NCBI GenBank assembly: GCA_025362915.1
Contig: JANYEU010000035.1
Coordinates: 1 to 14,338, forward strand
Length of the DNA: 14,338 nucleotides
Source: Chitinophagaceae bacterium
Lineage (GTDB): Bacteria; Bacteroidota; Bacteroidia; Chitinophagales; Chitinophagaceae
Reading direction: 5' to 3'
Positions 1-7,077 of the stretch are shown in pieces. How positions within the stretch are numbered: the first letter of the stretch is position 1; the number at the start of each line of letters is the position of its first letter. The position numbers and the translations under genes are program-made. The notes beneath the pieces are model-generated. The model did no database searches. It was not told the DNA's origin and saw nothing but the letters and a program-made list of their open reading frames with translations.

Positions 1-1
1 C

Positions 2-880
2 GGTCTAGGGATGAGTACACGTGACATATCCGCCCATATCAAGGAGATGTATGATGGGGATATAAGTCATTCAATGATAGCAGATATAACCGACCGTATC
101 ATCCCTTCCGTGAAGCTGTGGCAGGGACGCCCGCTGGAATCACTATATACCATAGTGTGGATGGATGCCATGTATTACAAGGTAAGGGACGAGAGTGGCA
201 TGGTAGTCACCCGTTGCCTTTACAACGTGTTAGGCATAGACATAGAAGGAATAAAGCACATACTGGGCACCTATGTGGCAGGATGTGAGGGTGCCAGACT
301 GTGGTTGACAGTATTGGCAGATTTGCAACAAAGGGGCGTCAGGGATATCCTGATAGCCTGTATAGACAACCTTACCGGATTTGAGGAGGCAATTGCTTCC
401 ATCTTTCCCAAAACAGAGATTCAGGGTTGTATAGTACATCAGGTACGCAATACCGTGAAGTATGTGGCAAGCAAGGATGTAAAAGAGGTGATGGTGGACA
501 TAAAGAAGGTTTATCAGGCAACCAATCTGGATGTGGCGGAAGTGAATCTTGATGAATTTGACAAGAAATGGAACAAGAAGTACCCGGTGGTGGTAAGGTC
601 ATGGCGTAATAACTGGCATAAGTTGGGTACGTTCTTTAAGTATACGGAAGACATACGCAAAGTGATTTACACCACCAATACTGTGGAAGGGTATCATCGG
701 CAGCTACGCAAAGTAACAAAAACAAAAGGGGCATTCACCAATGATATGGCACTTTTGAAGCTGGTATACCTTGCTTCAAGGAGGATCGAGGAAAAATGGA
801 CAAGACCACTAAAAAACTGGGAAATGACCATTCAACAATTAAGCATTATGTTTGGCGACAGGATGCCGAAACTTTGCTAA
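2..880 (+). CDS. IS256-family transposase, 5' end outside window
   Basis: This is the C-terminal part of a DDE transposase that catalyses cut-and-paste or copy-out movement of the element. The frame is open to the first base (G-L-G precedes the first internal ATG at 11), so the gene continues upstream; full IS256 transposases are about 400 residues and about 290 are present. Counting from the ATG at 11, the putative catalytic triad is D52 (in WMDAMYYK), D119 (IACIDNLTGF) and E226 (NTVEGYHRQLRK). The family features GMSTRDI, RPLESLYTIVWMDA and the C-x-x-H motif in GCIVHQVRN (C140/H143) are all present. No frameshift or internal stop is seen, so the visible part looks intact. Base composition is slightly richer in GC than the polysaccharide operon, as expected for an acquired element. 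The family call is firm; whether the whole element is active cannot be told. Confidence 0.95.
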   Translation, partial: GLGMSTRDISAHIKEMYDGDISHSMIADITDRIIPSVKLWQGRPLESLYTIVWMDAMYYKVRDESGMVVTRCLYNVLGIDIEGIKHILGTYVAGCEGARLWLTVLADLQQRGVRDILIACIDNLTGFEEAIASIFPKTEIQGCIVHQVRNTVKYVASKDVKEVMVDIKKVYQATNLDVAEVNLDEFDKKWNKKYPVVVRSWRNNWHKLGTFFKYTEDIRKVIYTTNTVEGYHRQLRKVTKTKGAFTNDMALLKLVYLASRRIEEKWTRPLKNWEMTIQQLSIMFGDRMPKLC

Positions 881-890
881 AAAATTTTCG

Positions 891-948
891 GCCCCTTTCC
901 TTCTTTTAGGACCATGGCCCTAAAAGAAGGAAAGGGGGCGAAAGCCCC
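891..948 (+). terminator. Double hairpin after transposase stop inside the IS
   Basis: Ten bases after the stop codon lies a 19-bp perfect stem (892-910 with 919-937) and an 8-base loop containing CCATGG. Its 3' arm runs into a second small hairpin, GGGGC-GAAA-GCCCC (935-948), which has a GNRA-type tetraloop. A 12-bp perfect palindrome, CAATTGCAATTG, follows at 948-959. The two hairpins share bases and are therefore mutually exclusive. There is no clear run of T after either stem. The structure could end transposase transcription, block read-in transcription, or be part of the end recognised by the transposase. The structure is seen directly; the role is inference. Confidence 0.6.
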
Positions 949-958
949 AATTGCAATT

Positions 959-981
959 GACACAGTTTAAATTACATTCCC
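959..981 (+). repeat. Putative right terminal inverted repeat of the IS
   Basis: The segment begins GACACAGTTTAAATTACA and ends in TTCCC. It is placed after the transposase, as in IS256-family elements. The partner repeat at the left end is not in the window, so the exact ends are inferred. Confidence 0.5.
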
Positions 982-999
982 ATAAAGCAAGCGTTTTTC

Positions 1000-1167
1000 A
1001 CGTCAAAAACCCATTATTCTTCGAAGAAAACCCAATATTTTTCGAAGAAAAGGCATAATTCTTCGAAGAAAAAGCTCATTTTTCAGAAGAAATTGCTTTG
1101 TTTTCCGAAGAAATTGATTTATTTTCTGAAGATTTTTATTGGTTTAAAGGAAGAAATTAAGGTACTG
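1000..1167 (+). repeat. Degenerate tandem array, 21-bp period, eight units
   Basis: GAAG occurs at 1023, 1044, 1065, 1086, 1107 and 1128, exactly 21 bases apart, and again at 1150 (22). A weaker unit starts at 1000. The best units begin TCGAAGAAAA followed by a variable stretch and a T-rich tail. Two units contain the perfect dyad TTCTTCGAAGAA (1017-1028 and 1059-1070). Units decay from left to right: TCGAAG, TCGAAG, TCGAAG, CAGAAG, CCGAAG, CTGAAG, AGGAAG. It lies between the IS end and the 3' end of the glycosyltransferase gene. No gene is visible in 982-1210. A 21-bp period is two turns of B-DNA, so the A-tracts and dyads fall on one face of the helix. The function is unknown. Confidence 0.8.
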
Positions 1168-1210
1168 CACTTTTCCTTTTGATTGGCATAAATAACAAAT
1201 CTTCCCCTCC

Positions 1211-2407
1211 CTATTCCTTTATCTCTTCTATCTTTTTATCATGAAAATGCTGGGTGGCAACAGAATGCTTGTTGGCATTCTTGGCTTTTAGCAAGGATAG
1301 AACCTGAAAAAAGATGAATTTTGGTATGCCGGTGAGGGCTTGATAAATTCTTTTGTCGGTAGGGGATAAAAGCAACGCCAAAAAGAAACCTATCACAAAC
1401 AAGGCGAACCCGATGAGCCATAAAACCGCCATAAACGGACTGATAAATAGGTTGATGCCCATTAAAAACACGGAAAGGATGAGGAAAATAAACAATGGCG
1501 GGCGCAATAGGATGAAGCCGAACAGAAATTGGTTCCAATTGAACCGGCGAATGCCCAAACCGATGATTTGAAAGCCAAAAATGAAGTATTTAAACCAGGT
1601 ATTTATCCAACGGGCGCGTTGTTTTACCAACTGATCGGACTGCGACGTCTTTTCATCGTACACAATTGCCTTATTGGTGAAGGCAATTCGGTAGTTTCTG
1701 GTAATTATTTCTTTTTGTAGCACCTTATCAAAGCCTGCACCGGTTACATCCAAGTGCTCCAGACATTCTTTGTACAGCTTTACGGTAAATGCCATACCCG
1801 ACCCGGCAAGCGTGGCGGAAGAACCAACCTCGAACAGTATCTTTCCATCATAAAAATGGTAGTAAATATCCCTTGCCGCATCAATGCAAGCATAGGTGGT
1901 GTCCATATTCTTTGCCTTGCGTTCTCCTTGCACCGCAACGTAGCCTTCATTGAAACAAACGTTCAATTGCGACAGATAATCGGGTTCAACTAGGTTATCG
2001 CTGTCGATAATGGTAAGCCTATCATGTGGTCTTTTAAAGTTTTTGATGGCATAAAAGTGCGAACGGGTATTGCTAGCCAAGGTTTCGGGCGGACGAAGGA
2101 CAATCACACGTTCATCGGCAAATTTAAGGTTGCTTACATCGCATTTATCGGCCACAATATAAATAAGGAAGTTGCCATATTGCAGTTTCAGCAACGAATC
2201 TATCACCGGGGGTAGGGTATGTGTTTGCTCATAGGCGGTAACAATAATTGCGTAGTCTGCCTCTGTGTTATTACTGGCATTTTTTACACTGACTTTCCTT
2301 TTTGGGAGAATGGAATGTAGTACAAAAATGACTATCGGCAGGGCAAGATTGTACCCTATCAGTATCTGAAAGGCAATCCAAAGGATATTGATGATTGTAT
2401 TGAACAT
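1211..2407 (-). CDS. Membrane glycosyltransferase family 2, processive-synthase type
   Basis: The product is a 398-residue inner-membrane enzyme that probably transfers sugar from a nucleotide-sugar donor to a growing polysaccharide. There is an N-terminal membrane segment (about residues 5-34). The cytosolic GT-A domain has AIIVTAYEQ (53-61), the metal/nucleotide motif D-S-D (135-137), AGSGMAF (201-207), a likely catalytic D227 in GAGFDKVLQKE, and QRARW (263-267), the Q-x-x-R-W motif of processive synthases such as the PgaC/IcaA, hyaluronan and cellulose synthase groups. Hydrophobic segments at about 293-348 form the C-terminal membrane part. The ATG at 2407 follows the upstream stop after three bases, so it is the last visible gene of an operon with the Wzz-like and TolC-like genes. 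No terminator is obvious after its TAG; the 21-bp array follows instead. Family is certain; the polymer made is unknown. Confidence 0.9.
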   Translation of the reverse strand: MFNTIINILWIAFQILIGYNLALPIVIFVLHSILPKRKVSVKNASNNTEADYAIIVTAYEQTHTLPPVIDSLLKLQYGNFLIYIVADKCDVSNLKFADERVIVLRPPETLASNTRSHFYAIKNFKRPHDRLTIIDSDNLVEPDYLSQLNVCFNEGYVAVQGERKAKNMDTTYACIDAARDIYYHFYDGKILFEVGSSATLAGSGMAFTVKLYKECLEHLDVTGAGFDKVLQKEIITRNYRIAFTNKAIVYDEKTSQSDQLVKQRARWINTWFKYFIFGFQIIGLGIRRFNWNQFLFGFILLRPPLFIFLILSVFLMGINLFISPFMAVLWLIGFALFVIGFFLALLLSPTDKRIYQALTGIPKFIFFQVLSLLKAKNANKHSVATQHFHDKKIEEIKE

Positions 2408-2410
2408 AAT

Positions 2411-4618
2411 TTATCTTTCTTTTCTTTTTTTCTTGGGGTTCCGTATCCATAGTATCAAAGTTTTCAGCCTTGATTTATGACCAATAACCTTATTCAGCAT
2501 CCATCCAATATACTTTTTATCCAATCCCCGCAGGTAATTAATCTGTAGGTCTTTAGCAGCCGTAATACTGTGGTTTGCCTGATAAACCGACAGTACCTTA
2601 TCAGCAATCACTATCCATTCTTTCGATTTATTGAGGTTATCTAACGAAGAAGCATCTATTATGATAATATCAAACACAGTTTTTAAGAGGTCTAGCTTCT
2701 CTCTTACCTTTTCCTCGGTGCTTATTTCAAAAAGAGACACGTCTTCTCCCCTGTTTGCCAAAATTGTGATACCTTCTTCTTGCGAAATAGCTGCAATAGA
2801 AGTTTTTCCAGCAATAAAGTCTTCTATAAAGAAAGTGGCGTTGGTAATTTCTGTTGCAGATGAATCATCAAAGTTTCCATCTATCAGCAACACCTTCTTT
2901 TTTGCCATTGCATAAGCATAAGCCAGGCTAAGTGCGATGAATGTTTTACCTTCATTTTCGGCAATGCTGGTAATAGTGACTATCTTATTGCCATGCATTT
3001 CCTGTTCCAACTCAAACCTTGCTGAACGAAGGAGGTCTTTATAGTTTTGCAACTCCTTTTTAGGATTGTTGCTTCGCCAAATGGCTTCCAGATTCAATGA
3101 TGCCTTGCCTAGCAAAGGTAAATAACCCAAAACAGGGATATTGGTTTTGTCGGCAAGCTGTGTTGGGGTTTTTAAGGTGTCATCCAGATAAAAAATAATG
3201 AACAAAACAATGGTATATAGCACAATTGGCACAATCCCGCTTACAGCAATCAGTAATTTCTTCTTGGAAGGGGCTGCCGGGCCGGGCATTGCCAGTTCTA
3301 TCTGCTTTAAACGGGGCGTTATGTTAGATTCTAACGTCGATTGATTGTATTTCTGCAATATCTCAATGTATTCCTTGCTGGCAATGTCCACTTCTGTTTC
3401 ATAAGATTGGATAACCGCCTCGTGCGGCACCAACATATCATACCGTTGGTTTAGTTTGTTTATTTCATCCTGTAAAGTGGAAAGACTATTCTGGGCAATA
3501 TCCAGTTGCACCTGCAAAGAAAGCTTTTGGGTAACCAAACTTTCCTTTGCCGACAGCGGATTTACGATGTATTTATCGCTTAGCTGCGTTATCTGGGCGG
3601 TAAGTACGCTTTGCAGGGAGTCTATCTTTACTTTTACCTTGGGAGAATAATTGCTTTTTATGTAAGCTTCGGTATAATGCTTCAAGATGTCTTTGGTGGC
3701 CATTATTTCGCCGTTTATCTTGATAAACGTGCTTTCAATATACGACCTATCGCTTGGATCAAACTTGTTATCAATCCCTTTTATGGCACCGGCAAAGGCA
3801 ACCACATCTTTTTCAGTAAGCTCTTTTCTCGATTCGAAATCTGCTATCTGCGCATAAATACTTTTTGCCTGCTCATTCAGGTTTAGTACCCTGTTTTTAA
3901 TCTTGTAATCCTTCAAAACCTCCATTTTGGCATTCATGGAGTCTCTTTTCTCCACCAAAAGGGTCTCCAAAAAATCAACTCCCTTTATATGGCTCTCCCT
4001 CACAATCTCCCCGTAGTAGGTAATGAACTCAGAACACAAGGAATTTAGCACAAAGGCACAGAATTGAGGGTTATCACCATCAAAATCAAGGTCGAGGAAA
4101 TCACTATTGCTAAGTCGGTAGATGGAAACCTTGTTTTTGAGGGTTTCATAATCATATCCCATGGATTTTATCACTTCATCCATCCCTTTTTCGTCATTAT
4201 CGTATAGGAAAAGGGGGGCTCTCTGCTTGTATTTTTGGGTATAAACGGCTACCGCATGGTCTATGGCACTCTTGTTTAATGAATTTACCAGCTTACTTTT
4301 CTTTCTGAAGGGATCCTTATTGGTAAAGTCGTGGATGATTAATAGATAGGAGACCTGATCGAATATTTTCTTTAGTTGGATGGACTGTATAAGGTTTGCG
4401 AACTCCAAATTTATCTTCGATTCCTGTGGATCCAGCTTACTGTCCAATACTTGCGCCTCAGTTTGATCTACCAATCCGGTTGCCAACCTTGCCTTGGAGG
4501 TAAAACTTTCCGGTAAATGCTTTGTAAGCATAAAAGTTATTAGCACGGCAATGATTGATGAGGTTATCATCATGAATTTGTGCCGATAGAGCAGGGTTAA
4601 AAAGCTAGGTTCTTCCAT
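2411..4618 (-). CDS. Wzz-type polysaccharide co-polymerase fused to BY-kinase-like ATPase
   Basis: This 735-residue inner-membrane protein controls polysaccharide polymerisation and export. TM1 is at about 14-31. A long, partly coiled-coil periplasmic region follows (about 35-440, with the GNVR-like helical part around 380-440). The Pro-rich PGPAAPSKKK (445-454) leads into TM2 (454-477), and the cytosolic P-loop ATPase domain starts near 540. The P-loop is SIAENEGKT (551-559, K558), lacking the usual P-G before E-G-K. Walker A' is VLLIDGNFD (576-584) rather than the usual LLIDADLR. Walker B is IIIIDASS (651-658) rather than IIIDTPP. The C-terminus is basic (NPKKKRKER) with no tyrosine cluster, so autophosphorylation of the BY-kinase type looks unlikely. 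The gene is tightly coupled: its ATG is one base after the TolC-like stop, and its own stop is three bases before the glycosyltransferase ATG. Domain calls are strong; the loss of kinase activity is inference. Confidence 0.88.
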   Translation of the reverse strand: MEEPSFLTLLYRHKFMMITSSIIAVLITFMLTKHLPESFTSKARLATGLVDQTEAQVLDSKLDPQESKINLEFANLIQSIQLKKIFDQVSYLLIIHDFTNKDPFRKKSKLVNSLNKSAIDHAVAVYTQKYKQRAPLFLYDNDEKGMDEVIKSMGYDYETLKNKVSIYRLSNSDFLDLDFDGDNPQFCAFVLNSLCSEFITYYGEIVRESHIKGVDFLETLLVEKRDSMNAKMEVLKDYKIKNRVLNLNEQAKSIYAQIADFESRKELTEKDVVAFAGAIKGIDNKFDPSDRSYIESTFIKINGEIMATKDILKHYTEAYIKSNYSPKVKVKIDSLQSVLTAQITQLSDKYIVNPLSAKESLVTQKLSLQVQLDIAQNSLSTLQDEINKLNQRYDMLVPHEAVIQSYETEVDIASKEYIEILQKYNQSTLESNITPRLKQIELAMPGPAAPSKKKLLIAVSGIVPIVLYTIVLFIIFYLDDTLKTPTQLADKTNIPVLGYLPLLGKASLNLEAIWRSNNPKKELQNYKDLLRSARFELEQEMHGNKIVTITSIAENEGKTFIALSLAYAYAMAKKKVLLIDGNFDDSSATEITNATFFIEDFIAGKTSIAAISQEEGITILANRGEDVSLFEISTEEKVREKLDLLKTVFDIIIIDASSLDNLNKSKEWIVIADKVLSVYQANHSITAAKDLQINYLRGLDKKYIGWMLNKVIGHKSRLKTLILWIRNPKKKRKER

Positions 4619-4619
4619 G

Positions 4620-5297
4620 TTAGCGTATATCTTCTAATTTTTTTCCAATCACTTCCTCCAAACTATATTTTGCTATCAAAAGGTTGCCCTCAGAGGCAAT
4701 TATATTTTGCTTTGTTTCTGTAACCGCAATCAATGCCTTGTTATAATTATCGAAAGTTTCTTCGCCCTTCTCAAATTTATATTTTGTTTGCTTGAAGTTG
4801 GCATCCAAATCAACCTCATTCTTAGACTGTAACTTTAAAACGGTTAATAGCTGGATATATTTTACATACCTGCTTTTTACATCGAGTTCAAAGCCCAAAT
4901 CGTACTCTTCCTTATCCAGTTTTGCAATGATAAGCTGGTTCTTGGCTTCTTTTACAACGTAAGGTTTTTGCAAAAGGGTGGCAAAGTTTATTCCTAGACC
5001 AAACTGATAGCCCGTCAATACATAATTAGAAATGGAAATGCTGTTGGTAGGACTATAGTTCATCGAAAAAGAAAAGAAATCGTACCAAGACCGCTTGGTC
5101 TTTGTAATATTATCCTGCGCCATAATTATCTTCCGTTGATAGGCCTTCATTTTTGGATAATTTTCCTTGGCAGCATCCACTATTTTCTGCATAAGCGGGA
5201 AACTTATTTCAGAATAGATAGACTCTTGCGCATGAACACAAACAGAAAACGTGAGAAGAATAAGGACGAAAGATAACTTTATGAAGAACCCTTGCAT
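4620..5297 (-). CDS. Short TolC-like outer-membrane/periplasmic protein of the polysaccharide operon
   Basis: This 225-residue protein is exported by a Sec signal peptide (residues about 1-23, cleavage near VHA-QE). The mature part resembles one half of a TolC-family protein: a helix (32-70), a short beta-rich segment (74-107), and two long helices (108-155 and about 160-218). These include the typical Y-x-x-G-x-x-x-x-x-x-Y spacing in KYKFEKGEETFDNY and an ending like SLEEVIGKKLEDI. Full TolC proteins have two such halves and more than 400 residues, so this would have to oligomerise differently or act as an adaptor. It is probably the first gene of the operon; the stop is one base before the ATG of the Wzz-like gene. 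Its position suggests it takes the place of Wza in passing polymer across the outer membrane. The fold call is moderate; the role is inferred from context. Confidence 0.75.
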   Translation of the reverse strand: MQGFFIKLSFVLILLTFSVCVHAQESIYSEISFPLMQKIVDAAKENYPKMKAYQRKIIMAQDNITKTKRSWYDFFSFSMNYSPTNSISISNYVLTGYQFGLGINFATLLQKPYVVKEAKNQLIIAKLDKEEYDLGFELDVKSRYVKYIQLLTVLKLQSKNEVDLDANFKQTKYKFEKGEETFDNYNKALIAVTETKQNIIASEGNLLIAKYSLEEVIGKKLEDIR

Positions 5298-5533
5298 TTA
5301 AAATATTTGTTTAATAAAATACTTTTGAAAAAGGAAAATACAACCTTTTGGTCATACCCTTTACAAAAAGTTTTGCAACCAATATTAAGCACTTATCCCA
5401 CAACTGATAAGTATTACTTTTCAGGCAAAGAAAACGAATTGTATTTTTACAATTATTATTATTTAATGGAGGTCATTTTCCTACGGAATATCCACTGTTT
5501 AAGCGTAAAATTTATCAATCTTAATAAGAAAAC
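5298..5533. other. Divergent intergenic region, polysaccharide operon versus acetyltransferase
   Basis: These 236 AT-rich bases lie between two divergently read genes and must hold the promoters of both. On the plus strand a -7-like TACTTTTG is present at 5320-5327, but no TTTG lies at the proper -33 spacing. On the minus strand I see no good TAnnTTTG match. The open frame across most of this region (5292-5543) encodes a low-complexity, Tyr/Phe/Asn-rich peptide with no recognisable domain and is probably not a gene. Confidence 0.5.
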
Positions 5534-6148
5534 ATGTCTTTAAAAGAATCTATCAAGAGTAATCCGGGCTTAAAGAAGTTTATCCATTGGATGTTGGTGC
5601 CTACAAATGAAGCGAGGCCAAGATTGTGGGTGAAACTATTGATTAATCCATTTATTCATAAAAAGGGTAAGAGTTCCAAGATACGCCGCAGGGTACGAAT
5701 GGATGTATTACCTTTTAATCAGTTTAGCTTGGGAGAAAATGCCACTATCGAAGATTTTTGTACCATCAATAACGGCGTTGGCGATGTACATATTGGCAAT
5801 AACACCCTTATTGGTATGGGCAATACCATTATTGGTCCCATAACCATTGGTAAGGATGTAATTTTTGCCCAGAACATAGTGGCAAGTGCCCTGAACCATG
5901 AGTATCGCGATGTAACAAAGCCAATTTATGAACAGCCGATACTAACTGCGCCAATTATTGTGGAAGATGAATGTTGGATTGCGGCAAATGCCGTTATTAC
6001 TGCTGGCGTTACCATTGGCAAGCATAGTGTTGTGGCAGCAGGGGCGGTGGTAACCAAGAGTATTCCACCCTATTCTATTGCCGTTGGCAACCCTGCCAAG
6101 GTAATTAAGCAGTATGATTTTACAAAGGGAGAATGGGTGAGGGTGTAA
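5534..6148 (+). CDS. Hexapeptide-repeat (left-handed beta-helix) O-acetyltransferase
   Basis: This 204-residue cytosolic acyltransferase of the LacA/NodL/WcaF type probably transfers acetyl from acetyl-CoA to a sugar hydroxyl. After a basic N-terminal region (1-55) come hexapeptide turns: FSLGENATIEDFCTINNG (64-81), VHIGNNTLIGMGNTIIG (85-101), then ITIGKDVIF (103-111). The likely catalytic His is H122 in SALNHEY, followed by the usual loop (123-139). The C-terminal coil block has CWIAANAVITAGVTIGKHSV (147-166) and the family signature AAGAVVTKSIPPYSIAVGNPAKVI (168-191). The ATG at 5534 is the first in frame. The gene is divergent from the polysaccharide operon, so a role in acetylating that polymer is plausible but unproved. 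Confidence 0.9.
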   Translation: MSLKESIKSNPGLKKFIHWMLVPTNEARPRLWVKLLINPFIHKKGKSSKIRRRVRMDVLPFNQFSLGENATIEDFCTINNGVGDVHIGNNTLIGMGNTIIGPITIGKDVIFAQNIVASALNHEYRDVTKPIYEQPILTAPIIVEDECWIAANAVITAGVTIGKHSVVAAGAVVTKSIPPYSIAVGNPAKVIKQYDFTKGEWVRV

Positions 6149-6161
6149 GCATAAAAAAGGA

Positions 6162-6227
6162 TACAAGTTGCAGGTTACCAGTTACAAGATACCAGTACTG
6201 GAAACCAGAAACCAGTAACTTGTAACT
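6162..6227. repeat. Intergenic cluster of short direct and inverted repeats
   Basis: The segment is built from shuffled copies of ACAAGTT, GTTACC, ACCAG and GTAACTTG. It contains the perfect palindrome CCAGTACTGG (6192-6201). AGTTACAAG (6180-6188) pairs with CTTGTAACT (6219-6227), so it can fold into a hairpin. It lies just after the acetyltransferase stop and 20 bases before the amidotransferase, and could act as a weak terminator. It resembles low-complexity intergenic repeats common in Bacteroidota, but that is an impression, not a match. Confidence 0.6.
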
Positions 6228-6247
6228 TTTTCACGATAATTTACTTT

Positions 6248-6946
6248 ATGGCAACACTAAGAATACACTATTTGCAGCATGTTCCTTTTGAAGGGCTAGG
6301 TTGTAAGGAAGATTGGATAAGGACAAAAGGGCATATCCTTACAAGTACACATTTATATGAGGATGCTAACTTTCCTCCCCTTGAAGATTTTGATTGGTTG
6401 ATAATAATGGGCGGACCAATGGGTGTTTATGATGAGGAAGAATATAGTTGGCTGACACTGGAAAAGCAATTTATAAAGGCTGCCATAGATAATGGAAAGA
6501 TAGTATTGGGAATTTGTTTGGGAGCGCAACTAATTGCTGCTGCATTGGGCGCAACCGTTAAACAGCATATACAAAAAGAGATTGGTTGGTTTCCGATTAC
6601 AAAAATCAATAAAGAAGATTCTTCCCTTTTTGCTCATTTCCCAGATAAGTTTACCACCTTTCATTGGCATGAGGACATTTTTGAGATACCCGCAGATGCT
6701 ACCCATATATTTACTAGCGAGGCTTGTGCCAACCAAGGATTTATTTTTAAAGAAAGGGTGATAGGGTTACAGTTTCACCCAGAAGTTACTGAAAAGTATA
6801 TGCTTGAAATGATTACCGAGGGCGATGTAGAACTGCTTGCTGCCCAATATGTACAAACCGCGCAGGAAATACTAGCCAACAAAGGCTTGGCAAAAGTAAA
6901 TAACGAACGGTTGTTTTTGTTATTGGATAGGTTGGAGGAATTATAA
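6248..6946 (+). CDS. Class I glutamine amidotransferase (GMP synthase-like)
   Basis: This 232-residue cytosolic protein has the class I glutaminase fold, which releases ammonia from glutamine for a partner reaction. The oxyanion region is IIMGGPMGV (52-60). The nucleophile is C90 in LGICLGAQ, with H177 and E179 in LQFHPEV completing the triad, so the hydrolase looks active. It lacks the synthetase domain of GuaA and is the stand-alone type; proteins of this type are also annotated as gamma-glutamyl hydrolases of polyamine or amino-acid derivatives. No partner synthetase lies next to it. It is 99 bases downstream of the acetyltransferase, separated by the repeat cluster, and probably has its own transcript. 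The substrate cannot be told from sequence. Confidence 0.88.
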   Translation: MATLRIHYLQHVPFEGLGCKEDWIRTKGHILTSTHLYEDANFPPLEDFDWLIIMGGPMGVYDEEEYSWLTLEKQFIKAAIDNGKIVLGICLGAQLIAAALGATVKQHIQKEIGWFPITKINKEDSSLFAHFPDKFTTFHWHEDIFEIPADATHIFTSEACANQGFIFKERVIGLQFHPEVTEKYMLEMITEGDVELLAAQYVQTAQEILANKGLAKVNNERLFLLLDRLEEL

Positions 6947-7077
6947 AGGGATAATTGGCTATTAGCACCGTATAACCTTACTTCGCTGAACCTTTTTTGT
7001 CAGAATCCGATTTTTTTGTCTCTAAGTAATCGAAAACTTAACTATTTTCTACTTCTTTCTATCTTCCAATGACTTCT

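Larger units (their letters stand above)
1..981 (+). mobile_element. IS256-family insertion sequence, right part only
   Basis: The element consists of the transposase gene, a pair of hairpins after its stop codon, and an AT-rich end ending in ...ATTACATTCCC that I take as the right terminal inverted repeat. The left end lies outside the window, so neither the inverted-repeat pair nor the target-site duplication (8-9 bp in this family) can be checked. The boundary at 981 is inferred from the resemblance of the GACACAGTTT...ACATTCCC segment to IS256-family ends and from the change to repeat-array sequence just after it. The element lies 230 bases beyond the 3' end of the polysaccharide operon, so it may have separated that operon from further genes. 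Confidence 0.75.

Noticed and set aside
1754..1993. Plus-strand open frames within the glycosyltransferase gene
   Set aside because: They are shadows of the well-supported GT2 coding sequence on the minus strand.
5292..5543. 83-codon open frame between the divergent genes
   Set aside because: It overlaps the start of the TolC-like gene and the acetyltransferase, has low-complexity composition and no recognisable domain.
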